Source: JANXYY01 sp035530875 (GTDB taxonomy: Bacteria > Actinomycetota > Actinomycetes > Nanopelagicales > Nanopelagicaceae). From it: a stretch of DNA of 64,000 nucleotides. The stretch covers positions 1 to 64,000 of the forward strand of contig DATKUB010000057.1 in assembly GCA_035530875.1 (NCBI GenBank). The letters are read 5' to 3'. Numbering within the stretch: position 1 is the first letter of the stretch; each line of letters starts with the position of its first letter. Of the stretch, positions 51,744 through 60,476 are shown in pieces. Under the pieces are notes generated by a model. The model saw only the letters and a program-made list of their open reading frames with translations. It was not told the origin of the DNA and made no database searches. Position numbers and translations under genes: made by a program.

Positions 51744-53342
51744 TTAGTGGTGGCCGCCTTCAAGTTCATGAACATCGGTGGCAGTTGGCTTGGCAACTTG
51801 CTCTCCGTACATCCACTTTGAAAGGCCAAGGCGGATTCGTTCTTTGAGTCCAACCGGTCGTTCGAGACCGTTCGCATCAACATTGACCGGCGCCACCAGC
51901 GCTTGATACTGCTTGTGCTGGGTGAGTGTCCATTGGTCGTCGGTTGAGATTTGTTCGTGAACTTCGATGTACTCACCATGAGGCAGCATGACCAGACGCC
52001 CAGTTTCTCGACCGTGCAAGACGGTATCGCGATCCTTGTGTTGGAGGCCCAGACAGATTCGCTTGGTAATCATGAACACGATCGGCGGCAGAACGAAAAT
52101 TGCGATTCGGGTAAACCACATGATGCCGTTGATGGTTAGACCAAAGTGCGTTGCAACAATGTCGTTGCCGCCGTTTAGAAGTGCAACGATCATGAATGTC
52201 AGTCCGGCAGCGCCTAAAGATGTGCGGGTTGCCGCATTGCGTGGCCGATCAAGAAGATGATGTTCGCCCTTATCGCCGTTGACCCAACTTTCAATGAACG
52301 GAAATAATGCAAGCGTCGTAAAGAAGATGCCCGGAACAATCAGCGCAGGAATCAGAATGTTCCACGAAATCGTATGACCGAACGCGTGAGTTTCAATATT
52401 CGGCGTCATACGGACAAGGCCATCAAGCCAGCCCATGTAGAAGTCGGGCTGTGACCCGGCAGAAATTTGCGACGGGTTGTATGGGCCATAGAGCCAGATT
52501 GGGTTGATTGAGAAAAGCGCGCCAAGGAAAGCGGTGATGCCGAAGACGATGAAGAAGAATCCGCCGGCCTTAGCCATATAAATCGGCATGAAAGGCGGGC
52601 CGACAACATTCTTTTCGGTCCGTCCTGGCCCCGGGTACTGAGTGTGCTTCTGGTACCAAACGAGCATTACGTGAACGGTTATAAGGGCAAGGATGATTCC
52701 TGGAATCAGCAGAACGTGAATCGTGTAAAGGCGCGAGATGAAAATACTGCCGGGGAAGAGACCTCCGAAGAGGAAGAAGGCTGCGTAACTTCCGATAAGT
52801 GGGATCGCTTGCACGATTGCTTCAGCGATGCGAAGGCCGGTGCCAGAAAGCAAGTCATCGGGAAGTGAGTAACCCGCAAAACCTTCAAGAATCCCAAGGG
52901 TGAGAAGACCAATTCCGATCAGCCAGTTGAATTCGCGTGGTTTCCGATAAGCGCCTGTGAAGAAGACACGGAGCATGTGGATGATCATTGCGGCTAGGAA
53001 GATCAGTGCGGCCCAGTGATGAATCTGGCGCATGAGCAAACCGCCGCGGACATCGAAGGACATGTCGATTGTTGATGCGTATGCCTGAGACATTGGTAGG
53101 CCAGAAAGCGGGGCGTAACTGCCGTGGTAAATGATCTCTTGCTGCGATGGGACAAAGAAGAGCGACAGGAACACTCCTGATAGCAGCAGGATGATGAACG
53201 AGTACATGGCGATCTCGCCGAGCATGAACGACCAGTGCTCAGGGAAAACCTTGTTCAGGTTTTTCTTAACCCATTTGGCTGCGCCTACTCGATCATCGAC
53301 GAAACCAAAAGCGCCTTTACCGGCCTCGGCAATCTTGGTCAT
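51744..53342 (-). CDS. qcrB: Cytochrome bc1 complex cytochrome b subunit
   Basis: 532 residues. Heme b-binding membrane core with RQIHHWAALIFLAAMIIHMLRVFFTGAY and LLIPGIILALITVHVML, each carrying the paired His ligands, and the quinol-site residues of the PEWY loop region replaced by the actinobacterial form around YNPSQISAGSQPDFYMGW. The C-terminal extension (about 130 residues beyond the b/b6 core) is typical of actinobacterial QcrB. It starts at the qcrA stop by an ATGA overlap. QcrB, the target of several antimycobacterial drugs, works in the bc1-aa3 supercomplex with the oxidase subunits found here. Confidence 0.97.
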   Translation of the reverse strand: MTKIAEAGKGAFGFVDDRVGAAKWVKKNLNKVFPEHWSFMLGEIAMYSFIILLLSGVFLSLFFVPSQQEIIYHGSYAPLSGLPMSQAYASTIDMSFDVRGGLLMRQIHHWAALIFLAAMIIHMLRVFFTGAYRKPREFNWLIGIGLLTLGILEGFAGYSLPDDLLSGTGLRIAEAIVQAIPLIGSYAAFFLFGGLFPGSIFISRLYTIHVLLIPGIILALITVHVMLVWYQKHTQYPGPGRTEKNVVGPPFMPIYMAKAGGFFFIVFGITAFLGALFSINPIWLYGPYNPSQISAGSQPDFYMGWLDGLVRMTPNIETHAFGHTISWNILIPALIVPGIFFTTLALFPFIESWVNGDKGEHHLLDRPRNAATRTSLGAAGLTFMIVALLNGGNDIVATHFGLTINGIMWFTRIAIFVLPPIVFMITKRICLGLQHKDRDTVLHGRETGRLVMLPHGEYIEVHEQISTDDQWTLTQHKQYQALVAPVNVDANGLERPVGLKERIRLGLSKWMYGEQVAKPTATDVHELEGGHH

Positions 53343-54328
53343 GAGGAACGCTCCCAGAAACTTGGTCCGACGGGCTGATTAAAGCCGTGTTGGGCAATGA
53401 GATAGCCCTCACTGTCAACGGTAATTGCCAGTTGGGGGAGTGGGCGAGCAGCTGGTCCAAAAATCACTGAGGCGCCTGTGGTGACATCGAAGGTCGATTG
53501 GTGGCACGGGCAGAGAAGGTGGTGGGTCTGCTGTTCGTAGAGTCCGACGGCGCAGCCCATATGCGTGCAGATTTTAGAAAACGCAATGATGCCGTTGTGT
53601 GTCCAACTGGCTTGCTCGGCATTTAGATGAAGGTCTTCTGGTCGTAGCCGAATCACCAGCACCGGATCACGCGTGAGATCTTCGAGGGTCTCTTTCTGCC
53701 CGGTGGGTCGTTCTGGAAGAACGTGTGCCACTCCGCCAACCTCGAGGTCAGAGGCTTTAAGCGCAATCCCGCCAGGATCAGTGATCAGGCGACTGCCCCT
53801 CTTCCAATTGGTTCCCTCAAGCTGTTTCTTAGGGAGCGGACCAAGGTCGCGAAGAATTATCAGTGGCGAAATAGTGACAAGCGCCAGGGCGCCACCCAAT
53901 GTGCGTTTAATCAGCGAACGCCGACCGAGGCCTGAGGAGGCAGCGCCGGCCGCGAAAGTCGTGGCTAACTCAGCCAACTCTGTCTCAGACGAGCGCATTG
54001 TGTGACGTTGGTTGGTGATCTCGTGGTCTGACATCAAGACCTTGGCCCAATGAACAACGCCGAAGCCAATGGTCAGCAGGGTCAATGCCAAGGAGATGCC
54101 AAGTGCCAATTGCTGCGCATTTGTAGTGCCGAGCAGCGGCAGGAAGATGTACTGATCTGATTTGATCCCAACATAGGAAGCGATGAAAGCTACTGCGCTC
54201 AATCCAGACAGCATGAACAAGATGGCTACTTGTCGCTCAGCTCGCTTCTCGGCAATGGGATCGCGATCTGCCCGACGGGCTACGTGCGCTGGCAGTCCTG
54301 GATCGCTCAGCGGTTCAAGGTCGCTCAT
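53339..54328 (-). CDS. qcrA: Cytochrome bc1 complex Rieske iron-sulfur subunit
   Basis: 329 residues. The actinobacterial Rieske subunit has three N-terminal transmembrane helices (about residues 35-60, 78-100 and 145-170) and a C-terminal 2Fe-2S domain with CTHMGCAVGLY and CPCHQSTFD, which hold the two Cys and two His. It passes electrons from quinol to cytochrome cc. ATG at 54328 overlaps the qcrC stop by four bases; an upstream in-frame start is inside qcrC and is not used. Confidence 0.96.
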   Translation of the reverse strand: MSDLEPLSDPGLPAHVARRADRDPIAEKRAERQVAILFMLSGLSAVAFIASYVGIKSDQYIFLPLLGTTNAQQLALGISLALTLLTIGFGVVHWAKVLMSDHEITNQRHTMRSSETELAELATTFAAGAASSGLGRRSLIKRTLGGALALVTISPLIILRDLGPLPKKQLEGTNWKRGSRLITDPGGIALKASDLEVGGVAHVLPERPTGQKETLEDLTRDPVLVIRLRPEDLHLNAEQASWTHNGIIAFSKICTHMGCAVGLYEQQTHHLLCPCHQSTFDVTTGASVIFGPAARPLPQLAITVDSEGYLIAQHGFNQPVGPSFWERSS

Positions 54329-55113
54329 TTTGATTTCGCTCCTAGCCACACGGCTGCGCCGATCAATAGGCCAAGGCCGAGAGTCCAAACAAGTAGACCT
54401 TCCGTCACAGGGCCAACCTTCCCAAGCGCAATTCCGCCTTGGGCTTGCTCATTTTGTACGTTCTTAAGCCATTTAATGATTGAGAGCTTCTCAGCCGGCG
54501 TCATCGAGCGATCGCCGAACACCGGCATGGATTGCGGTCCAGTGATCATCGCTTCGTAGATTTTCTGCGGATCCACACCCATCAGTGAAGCCGCATATTT
54601 GCCCTGGGTAAGGGCACCGCCCTGCCCGGCGAAGTTGTGACACATGGCGCAGTTTGTTCGGAAGAGTTCGCCGCCTTGAGCCAGGTTTCCATCGCGTTCG
54701 TAATTTAAGGCTGCCTGCGAAGGGATGGCGGGACCGGGCGCTAGCGAAGCCACGTACTCGGCCAGAGCCATCGTCTGCTCAGGTGTGAACTGGGGCGCTC
54801 TTGCGGTGGCCTGCACGCTTGCATCGGCCATTGGCATTCGGCCGGTACCGACCTGAAAATCTACGGAAGCGGCGCCGACGCCAATTAGCGACGGACCGGT
54901 CTGGGTGCCTTCTGCATTGAGCCCGTGGCACGAAGAACACCCCTTGAGGAATATCTGTTGTCCCTCTTTGATCGCCTGGCTTCTCGCATTGGATGCCTGC
55001 GCGGGGCCGGCACCGGAGGCTAGGGAGTAAAGACTCCCAACCAGGAGTAGTCCCATCGCTATCACGAGCCCAGCGGCTAGCGGATGGCGACGGTATTTGG
55101 AAAGCCGTTTCAT
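54325..55113 (-). CDS. qcrC: Cytochrome bc1 complex diheme cytochrome c subunit
   Basis: 262 residues. An N-terminal signal anchor (residues 13-33), two cytochrome c domains with CSSCHGL and CAMCHNF, and a C-terminal transmembrane helix (LLVWTLGLGLLIGAAVWLG). In actinobacteria this fused diheme protein replaces a soluble cytochrome c and hands electrons directly to CtaC. Order ctaE-qcrC-qcrA-qcrB on the minus strand, with a 13-base gap from ctaE and four-base overlaps after that. Confidence 0.96.
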   Translation of the reverse strand: MKRLSKYRRHPLAAGLVIAMGLLLVGSLYSLASGAGPAQASNARSQAIKEGQQIFLKGCSSCHGLNAEGTQTGPSLIGVGAASVDFQVGTGRMPMADASVQATARAPQFTPEQTMALAEYVASLAPGPAIPSQAALNYERDGNLAQGGELFRTNCAMCHNFAGQGGALTQGKYAASLMGVDPQKIYEAMITGPQSMPVFGDRSMTPAEKLSIIKWLKNVQNEQAQGGIALGKVGPVTEGLLVWTLGLGLLIGAAVWLGAKSK

Positions 55114-55126
55114 TCGACGTGCCGCC

Positions 55127-55765
55127 TTATTTGATCAGGTAGATAGTTGTGAAAAGACCGATCCATACAACATCAACAAAGTGCCAGTAGTAGGAGACAA
55201 CGATGGCTGTCGTTGCTTCTGCGTGACCAAAACGATGTGCTTTAAAGGTGCGCCCAAGAACGATTAGAAAGGCCACCAGTCCGCCAGCCACGTGCAGGCC
55301 ATGGAATCCGGTCGTTATGTAAAAGACCGAACCATAGGAACGACTAGCTAAAGTGATTCCTTCGCGAACCAGGCTCGCGTATTCATAAATCTGACCGCCG
55401 ACGAAGAAAGCACCCATCAAGAACGTGAGTGTGAACCATTCGCGCATTCCCCATTTGCGAAAGTCAAGGGCGGAACCGGTTCGTCGCAATTGGAAGCGTT
55501 CGGCGGCGAAGACACCAAATTGGCAAGTGACCGAAGAGAGGACGAGCACAGTGGTGTTCAAGGTTGCGAATGGAACATTGAGCAACCCCGTGGATAGGAG
55601 CCAGACTTTCGGTCCTTCCACGGATCGGACGGTGAAGTACATCGCGAATAGCGCCGCGAAGAACATCAGCTCGCTGGATAGCCAGACAATCGTGCCGACG
55701 GCCACCAGGTTCGGGCGATTGTCGGATTCGGTCTGAAGGTCATCACTCAGGGTTGCACTCGTCAC
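55127..55765 (-). CDS. ctaE: Cytochrome c oxidase subunit III
   Basis: 212 residues with five transmembrane helices, the family's usual actinobacterial length. Signatures are [51 protein letters not shown] [13 protein letters not shown] and the terminal [17 protein letters not shown]. It stabilises the oxygen-reducing core. The GTG at 55765 is the start. It is separated from ctaC-D-F by the 16-kb insertion and placed instead with qcr genes, which is the ancestral arrangement in this group. Confidence 0.95.
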   Translation of the reverse strand: MTSATLSDDLQTESDNRPNLVAVGTIVWLSSELMFFAALFAMYFTVRSVEGPKVWLLSTGLLNVPFATLNTTVLVLSSVTCQFGVFAAERFQLRRTGSALDFRKWGMREWFTLTFLMGAFFVGGQIYEYASLVREGITLASRSYGSVFYITTGFHGLHVAGGLVAFLIVLGRTFKAHRFGHAEATTAIVVSYYWHFVDVVWIGLFTTIYLIK

Positions 55766-55889
55766 AAGCGGAGATTATGGCTTATTTGGCGCCAAAGTTT
55801 GTGATCCGACCCTTTTGATCCCGATTTGGGGGGATGAGGAGAGCAGGGATCGACCGATTTCAGGTTCGGGAGCGCTACGATTTGGAACC

Positions 55890-56324
55890 GTGCCGACCCT
55901 GACAGATCAGACCCATCAAATCCTTGTCTACAGCGACAACGTCAATACTCGTACTGCCATTACTGGCGCGCTGGGCCGTCGTCCCAGCGCCGCTGGATCA
56001 CTGGTATCCACCATTGAGGTGGCCACTGAGCCAGCTCTGATGGCCGCCCTGGACACTTCAACTGCCCAGGTCAGATCGGGTAAGCCGGGAATCGCCCTAG
56101 TCATTTTGGATGGTGAGGCGACCCCAGCCGGTGGGATGGGAATCGCCAGAGCCATTAAGGATGAGATTTTCAACGCGCCCAAAATCCTATTAGTCATCGG
56201 GCGCCCAAGCGACGCCTGGCTCGCCTCATGGTCGCGGGCTGATGCGGTGGTTGGACATCCGATAGACCCATTTGAATTGGCGGCCGCAGCCGCGCGCCTA
56301 CTTGGACAGGATGAAGCAAACTGA
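55890..56324 (+). CDS. Receiver-like response regulator (atypical)
   Basis: 144 residues starting at GTG 55890. The fold reads as a receiver domain: ILVYSDNVNTRTAITGAL (acidic pocket), VILDGEA with the phosphoryl-type Asp near residue 75 and a later ILLVIGRPSD. The usual Lys is replaced by His in VVGHPIDP and the Thr position is unclear, so signalling by phosphorylation may be altered. There is no output domain. It lies between ctaE (divergent) and trpD (eleven bases downstream on the same strand). Confidence 0.62.
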   Translation: MPTLTDQTHQILVYSDNVNTRTAITGALGRRPSAAGSLVSTIEVATEPALMAALDTSTAQVRSGKPGIALVILDGEATPAGGMGIARAIKDEIFNAPKILLVIGRPSDAWLASWSRADAVVGHPIDPFELAAAAARLLGQDEAN

Positions 56325-56335
56325 CCAGCGAGTCG

Positions 56336-57382
56336 GTGCTCTCCTGGCCGGTGATTCTTCGCCACTTGACCAGCCTTGAAGATCTAGATCGCCCAATGGC
56401 CGATTGGGCGCTAGAAGAGGTCATGTCCGGTCGCGCTACCTCTGCCCAGATTGCGGCTCTCCTGATGGGGCTGAAGGTCAAAGGTGAAGTAGCCAGCGAA
56501 GTCATCGGATTTGTTGAGGTCATGTACCGACATGCGGTACCGGTCGATTTTCCGAGTCGATCGGTTGACTGTGTTGGCACCGGCGGCGATGGGGCCAACA
56601 CGATAAATATTTCGACTACTTCGGCGATCGTTGCCGCTGCTGCCGGGGCGACCGTGATTAAACATGGTTCACGGGCGGCTTCTTCTCAGAGCGGCTCGGC
56701 GGACGTGTTGAGTGCCCTTGGTGTCGCAATTGAGTTGGACGGCGATGGAGTTGTTCGCTGCGCCACCGAGTTGGGCCTTGGCTTCTGCTTTGCGCCGGCC
56801 TTCCATCCGGCGATGAAAAATGTCGCTCAGACCAGGCGAGAGATGGGAGTGACAACGGTCTTTAACATTGTGGGGCCGCTATCAAATCCAGCCAGACCAG
56901 CGGCCCAGGCAGTTGGAGTGGCCGACCAGCGTTGGCTGCCCGTGGTCGCAGATGTGCTGGCTGTCCGCGGAACGGATGCACTCGTATTTCGAGGAGATGA
57001 CGGATTAGACGAGTTGAGCCTTTCTGGCAACTCAACCGTCTACGTAGTGGAAGAACATCGTGTCTCGAAGCAGAGCCTCAACCCAGTTGATCTAGGAATC
57101 GCACTAGCGCCAAAATCAGCACTGGCCGGTGGGAGTGCAGCTGAAAATGCCGAGGCGACCCGAGCCATCCTCGCCGGTGTACGCGGCCCACATCGTGATG
57201 CCGTGCTGTTAAATTCCGCGGCTGCGCTGGCAGCCTTCAATGCCCCTTCACATCGAGGGATTTCGCTAAATCAACGAATGGAAATGGGTCTGATTGCCGC
57301 TGCAGATTCGATCGATTCTGGTGCTGCTTTGGAACTTCTTGAGCGATGGATTGACTTATCCCAATCCCTTATCAACCACTGA
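56336..57382 (+). CDS. trpD: Anthranilate phosphoribosyltransferase
   Basis: 348 residues. Phosphoribosyl-pyrophosphate-binding motif GTGGDGANTINISTTSA, then KHGSRAASSQSGSADVLSALG and NIVGPLSNPA. It joins anthranilate to PRPP in tryptophan synthesis. The start is GTG 56336. The gene is alone in this window without other trp genes; the position after ctaE matches mycobacteria (Rv2192c). Confidence 0.96.
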   Translation: MLSWPVILRHLTSLEDLDRPMADWALEEVMSGRATSAQIAALLMGLKVKGEVASEVIGFVEVMYRHAVPVDFPSRSVDCVGTGGDGANTINISTTSAIVAAAAGATVIKHGSRAASSQSGSADVLSALGVAIELDGDGVVRCATELGLGFCFAPAFHPAMKNVAQTRREMGVTTVFNIVGPLSNPARPAAQAVGVADQRWLPVVADVLAVRGTDALVFRGDDGLDELSLSGNSTVYVVEEHRVSKQSLNPVDLGIALAPKSALAGGSAAENAEATRAILAGVRGPHRDAVLLNSAAALAAFNAPSHRGISLNQRMEMGLIAAADSIDSGAALELLERWIDLSQSLINH

Positions 57383-57405
57383 CCTACTCTGAAACTTTGC
57401 ATCAC

Positions 57406-59109
57406 CTATAGTCTTCGCCACTCCTGGTTGATGTTCACAGCACTGCTCCACTGCCCAGTGATTTCAAAAAGTCGGGTGCCCGGATTTTCGAGCCAGTCGA
57501 GAATCCGTTCACATTCTTCGTATGTTGAATGCGGCAAAATATTTTCGTTGCCAAGAACCACTTCAGCACTCATCACCAGCGCCTCGACCGTTGACTCCGT
57601 CTGGAACCCGGGCTTCGAAGTTGCACTGCCGGCTAGTCGACCATAACGAACGCAGATGAAATCCCAGCCACCATCAACGGTCGGTTGTCCGGCTACGAGA
57701 TGATCCACCTTTGTGAGCGAACGAATTCTGGATCCTCGTGAAACGCCCTTCTGCACTGCTGCAATCCGATCTCGGATCTCTGCGGCCTCTTCAAACCGTT
57801 CAGCGCCGCCAAGGGCGATCATCTTCGCCTCGAGTTGAGACACCACGGGCGAGGGATCGGTGTTCATGAGATCTCTCGCTAGTTTCACGGTCAATTGGTA
57901 CGAATCTACTGATTCCTCCCCAGTGCATGGAGCGCCGCATCGTCCCATCTCAAAAAGGGCGCAAGCCGAAGCAGTCTGCTGTGATCGCTGATTGATTTTC
58001 TGAGTGCACTGGCGGATTGGCAATGCTTCGTGAAGAGCAAGAGCGGTGCTATCGGCTTCAACGCGACTTGTGAAGGGACCCATCCATCCGCGCTCGTCTT
58101 TAAGAGTCGCAGCGCTTCGCGTAACTGATAACCGCGGATAGGACTCATCTGTAAAAGCCAGCCACACAACTCGATCTTGATGGCGAGACCTTCGGTTGTA
58201 CGTTGGCTGATGTTCATTGATCAACCGCAATTCGCGGACTTGAGCCTCAACACTCGTTGCGCATGGGATAGCGGTTATGGTCTCCACCAAATTGAGCATG
58301 TCCAAAATTCGTCGTCGTTGTTCGCTCGCGGTGAAATAGGAACGGACGCGCGAACGTAAGTGATTTGACGTTCCGACATAGAGCGCAGATCCGGAACGAT
58401 CTCGGAAAATATAGACGCCAGGTCCACTCGGAATTCCATCGGCCAGATGGCGCTTCGTTTTCTGAGCCGGAGTTGTTCGACTTGAAAAATCTCTTAGGTC
58501 CTCCAGGGTTGTGATCTTTAGATTCCCCAATCGTGCAATGAGTGCGTGAAGGACCTCAACGGTCGCTCTCGCGTCGTCGAGGGCTCGATGGTTTGGCGAT
58601 ACCTCGGTGCGAAACAGTGCAGATAACGTGGATAGTTTGCAGTTCGGAGCCTCTTCTCTGGAGAGTATTTGCCGAGCCAACTTGGCGGTGTCCAGATGTG
58701 CAAAGCCCGGCCAAATCAGATCCATATCGCTTGCCGCAGCTTTCAGAAAGCCCAAATCGAAAGGAGCGTTGTGAGCAACCAACACCGTTGATTTCGGATC
58801 GCCACAGAACTCCATAAAAAAAGAAAGTGCCGAATTTATATGTGGAGCTTCGCGAACCATGTGATCAGTTATTCCAGTGAGCGTGGTGATGAAAGCAGGG
58901 ATCGGATACCCCGGATTGACGAAGGTGCGAAATTCGCCGAGAACCTCGCCGCCACGAACTTTTACTGCTCCTATTTCAGTAATTCCTGCGCCTGCTTTAG
59001 GTGAGCCGCCCGTGGTCTCAAGGTCGACGACGACAAACGTCGTGTGCAGCAGGGGAGTGCCCAGATCTTCAAGGCTCAACTGATTCGACGGTTGCGGGTT
59101 CATCGACAC
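57406..59109 (-). CDS. DEDDh exonuclease fused to UvrC-like GIY-YIG endonuclease
   Basis: 567 residues. The N-terminal third is a DnaQ-type 3'-5' exonuclease: VVVDLETTGGSP, HNAPFDLGFL and HRALDDARATVEVL carry the DEDDh residues. A GIY-YIG domain follows (GPGVYIFRDRSGSALYVGTS) and then the UvrC-like Cys cluster region CALFEMGRCGAPC and a UVR-type helix pair. The UvrC C-terminal RNase H/HhH part is absent. This fusion is a known actinobacterial protein (M. tuberculosis Rv2191). It probably trims or incises damaged DNA. Start ATG 59109 or two codons later. Confidence 0.92.
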   Translation of the reverse strand: MSMNPQPSNQLSLEDLGTPLLHTTFVVVDLETTGGSPKAGAGITEIGAVKVRGGEVLGEFRTFVNPGYPIPAFITTLTGITDHMVREAPHINSALSFFMEFCGDPKSTVLVAHNAPFDLGFLKAAASDMDLIWPGFAHLDTAKLARQILSREEAPNCKLSTLSALFRTEVSPNHRALDDARATVEVLHALIARLGNLKITTLEDLRDFSSRTTPAQKTKRHLADGIPSGPGVYIFRDRSGSALYVGTSNHLRSRVRSYFTASEQRRRILDMLNLVETITAIPCATSVEAQVRELRLINEHQPTYNRRSRHQDRVVWLAFTDESYPRLSVTRSAATLKDERGWMGPFTSRVEADSTALALHEALPIRQCTQKINQRSQQTASACALFEMGRCGAPCTGEESVDSYQLTVKLARDLMNTDPSPVVSQLEAKMIALGGAERFEEAAEIRDRIAAVQKGVSRGSRIRSLTKVDHLVAGQPTVDGGWDFICVRYGRLAGSATSKPGFQTESTVEALVMSAEVVLGNENILPHSTYEECERILDWLENPGTRLFEITGQWSSAVNINQEWRRL

Positions 59110-59118
59110 ATCTCAACA

Positions 59119-59571
59119 TTAGGGCGCATCGCCGACAGCAAGTTTCCCCCAACTCCTAATCTGCAATACGACACTCAGAATCGCGAAAAGAATCAGAAAT
59201 ATGATTATCGCAATGATCGCTAGGTAGATATTCCTAGGAGCATGGTGAGCGGAGGCGAGAACGTACACGTCAGGTGCGATAAAAGTTATTGCGGCCACCC
59301 AACTCCATTTACGTACCGCCTTCCACTCTCGCTTGACCACGTTCACTACGATCCTTGCCGTGGCCAGGCCATAGGGCCATGAGGTAACGACGTCGATCAC
59401 CAGGAAAACGGCTGCATTGACACCGTAACGTCCAAGGGTTCGCCAGACTAGGTAAGCAGCTCCGACGCTGTAGAGAACGAGCAGGCCGGCCCAGATTCGT
59501 TCCCAGAAGATTTCCCGGCTTGACTGAACATGGTTGGCTCCCGAATCGGAGTCGGCCATGTTGCTAAACAT
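59119..59571 (-). CDS. Hypothetical four-helix membrane protein
   Basis: 150 residues. Hydrophobic segments at about 28-45, 52-75, 90-108 and 115-140 suggest four transmembrane helices; the loop between the second and third is basic (KREWKAVRKW). No recognised family. Start at 59571 or at MADSDSG (59559). It lies nine bases before the nuclease gene on the same strand and 117 bases from the divergent phospholipid gene. Confidence 0.65.
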   Translation of the reverse strand: MFSNMADSDSGANHVQSSREIFWERIWAGLLVLYSVGAAYLVWRTLGRYGVNAAVFLVIDVVTSWPYGLATARIVVNVVKREWKAVRKWSWVAAITFIAPDVYVLASAHHAPRNIYLAIIAIIIFLILFAILSVVLQIRSWGKLAVGDAP

Positions 59572-59687
59572 GCGTGCAGCGTAGCGGCGGGTGGGGATCG
59601 GTTCCCGGTTTGGAAAACATCGGCTACCCTTTCGGTCGCACTGTAACTAGCTGTCCGGCATTAATTCCCCTGAAGTTAAGGCGTCCT

Positions 59688-60476
59688 TTGAATCAAGTGG
59701 ATATTCCTGTTGGCATTGTCGAGCCGCTAAGCGATCGAGAGGGTAAGCGCCTGCGCAGGTTTGGGCTAGCAATTCACGCTCTAACGGCCAGCGGCGCCAT
59801 TGCTGGGCTGCTTGGGCTCCAAGCGGTTATGGATGGGCACATCAGGCAGGCACTGCTCTGGTTGATCGCCTGCCAGGTCCTTGATGGATTGGACGGACCG
59901 ATCGCCCGCAAGGTAGATGTGGTAACCCATGCTCCGCACATTGACGGACACATCTTAGATCTCGTAGTCGATTACGTCGCTTGTGTAGTTGTGCCTGTCG
60001 CTTTCATGATCAGAACACACCTACTTCCACGAGGGTGGCAAATTTGGATTGCAGCGCTGATTATTTTCACTTCAGCGCTCTGGTTTGCCCGCAATGATCA
60101 GGAAACTTCAGATCATTGGTTCAACGGGTTTCCAGCCGCCTGGAATGTTGTTGTGCCAACCTTCTTAATCCTTGGAACTAGCCAACGAACTGCCGTCGTG
60201 ATCTCCATCTTGTTGTGTGGCCTTCAGCTTACGACGGTGAATTTTCCGCATCTGATGCGGGTGCGTGCCTTGCGTGGATTAACAATGACAATTGCACTGA
60301 TTTATTTAGCTGCGTTGACCTATCTTTCGGCTTCCTACCCGGACGGCAGCAAGTGGGCATATGTTGTCCTAATAGCAGCCCCAATATATCTTCTCTTTTT
60401 GGTGGTCTGGCGTACCTGGTTTCCAAACCACAAGTGTTTTGGAATGGGGCCGATCGGCCAGGAGTTACATCAATAG
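59688..60476 (+). CDS. CDP-alcohol phosphatidyltransferase, phosphatidylcholine-synthase-like
   Basis: About 262 residues, eight or so membrane helices. The CDP-alcohol motif is DGLDGPIARKVDVVT followed by HIDGHILDLVVDY, spaced as in phosphatidylcholine synthase (Pcs: FHALTASGA…DGxDGPxARR…D…LDxxxDY). IHALTASGAIAGLLGLQAV precedes it, also Pcs-like. Pcs joins choline to CDP-diacylglycerol in one step. I start at TTG 59688, which has AAGG six bases upstream; a GTG at 59697 is the alternative and the frame is open to 59574. The predicted choline link fits the betaine-type amine cluster at 35-44 kb, by inference only. Confidence 0.8.
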   Translation: MNQVDIPVGIVEPLSDREGKRLRRFGLAIHALTASGAIAGLLGLQAVMDGHIRQALLWLIACQVLDGLDGPIARKVDVVTHAPHIDGHILDLVVDYVACVVVPVAFMIRTHLLPRGWQIWIAALIIFTSALWFARNDQETSDHWFNGFPAAWNVVVPTFLILGTSQRTAVVISILLCGLQLTTVNFPHLMRVRALRGLTMTIALIYLAALTYLSASYPDGSKWAYVVLIAAPIYLLFLVVWRTWFPNHKCFGMGPIGQELHQ

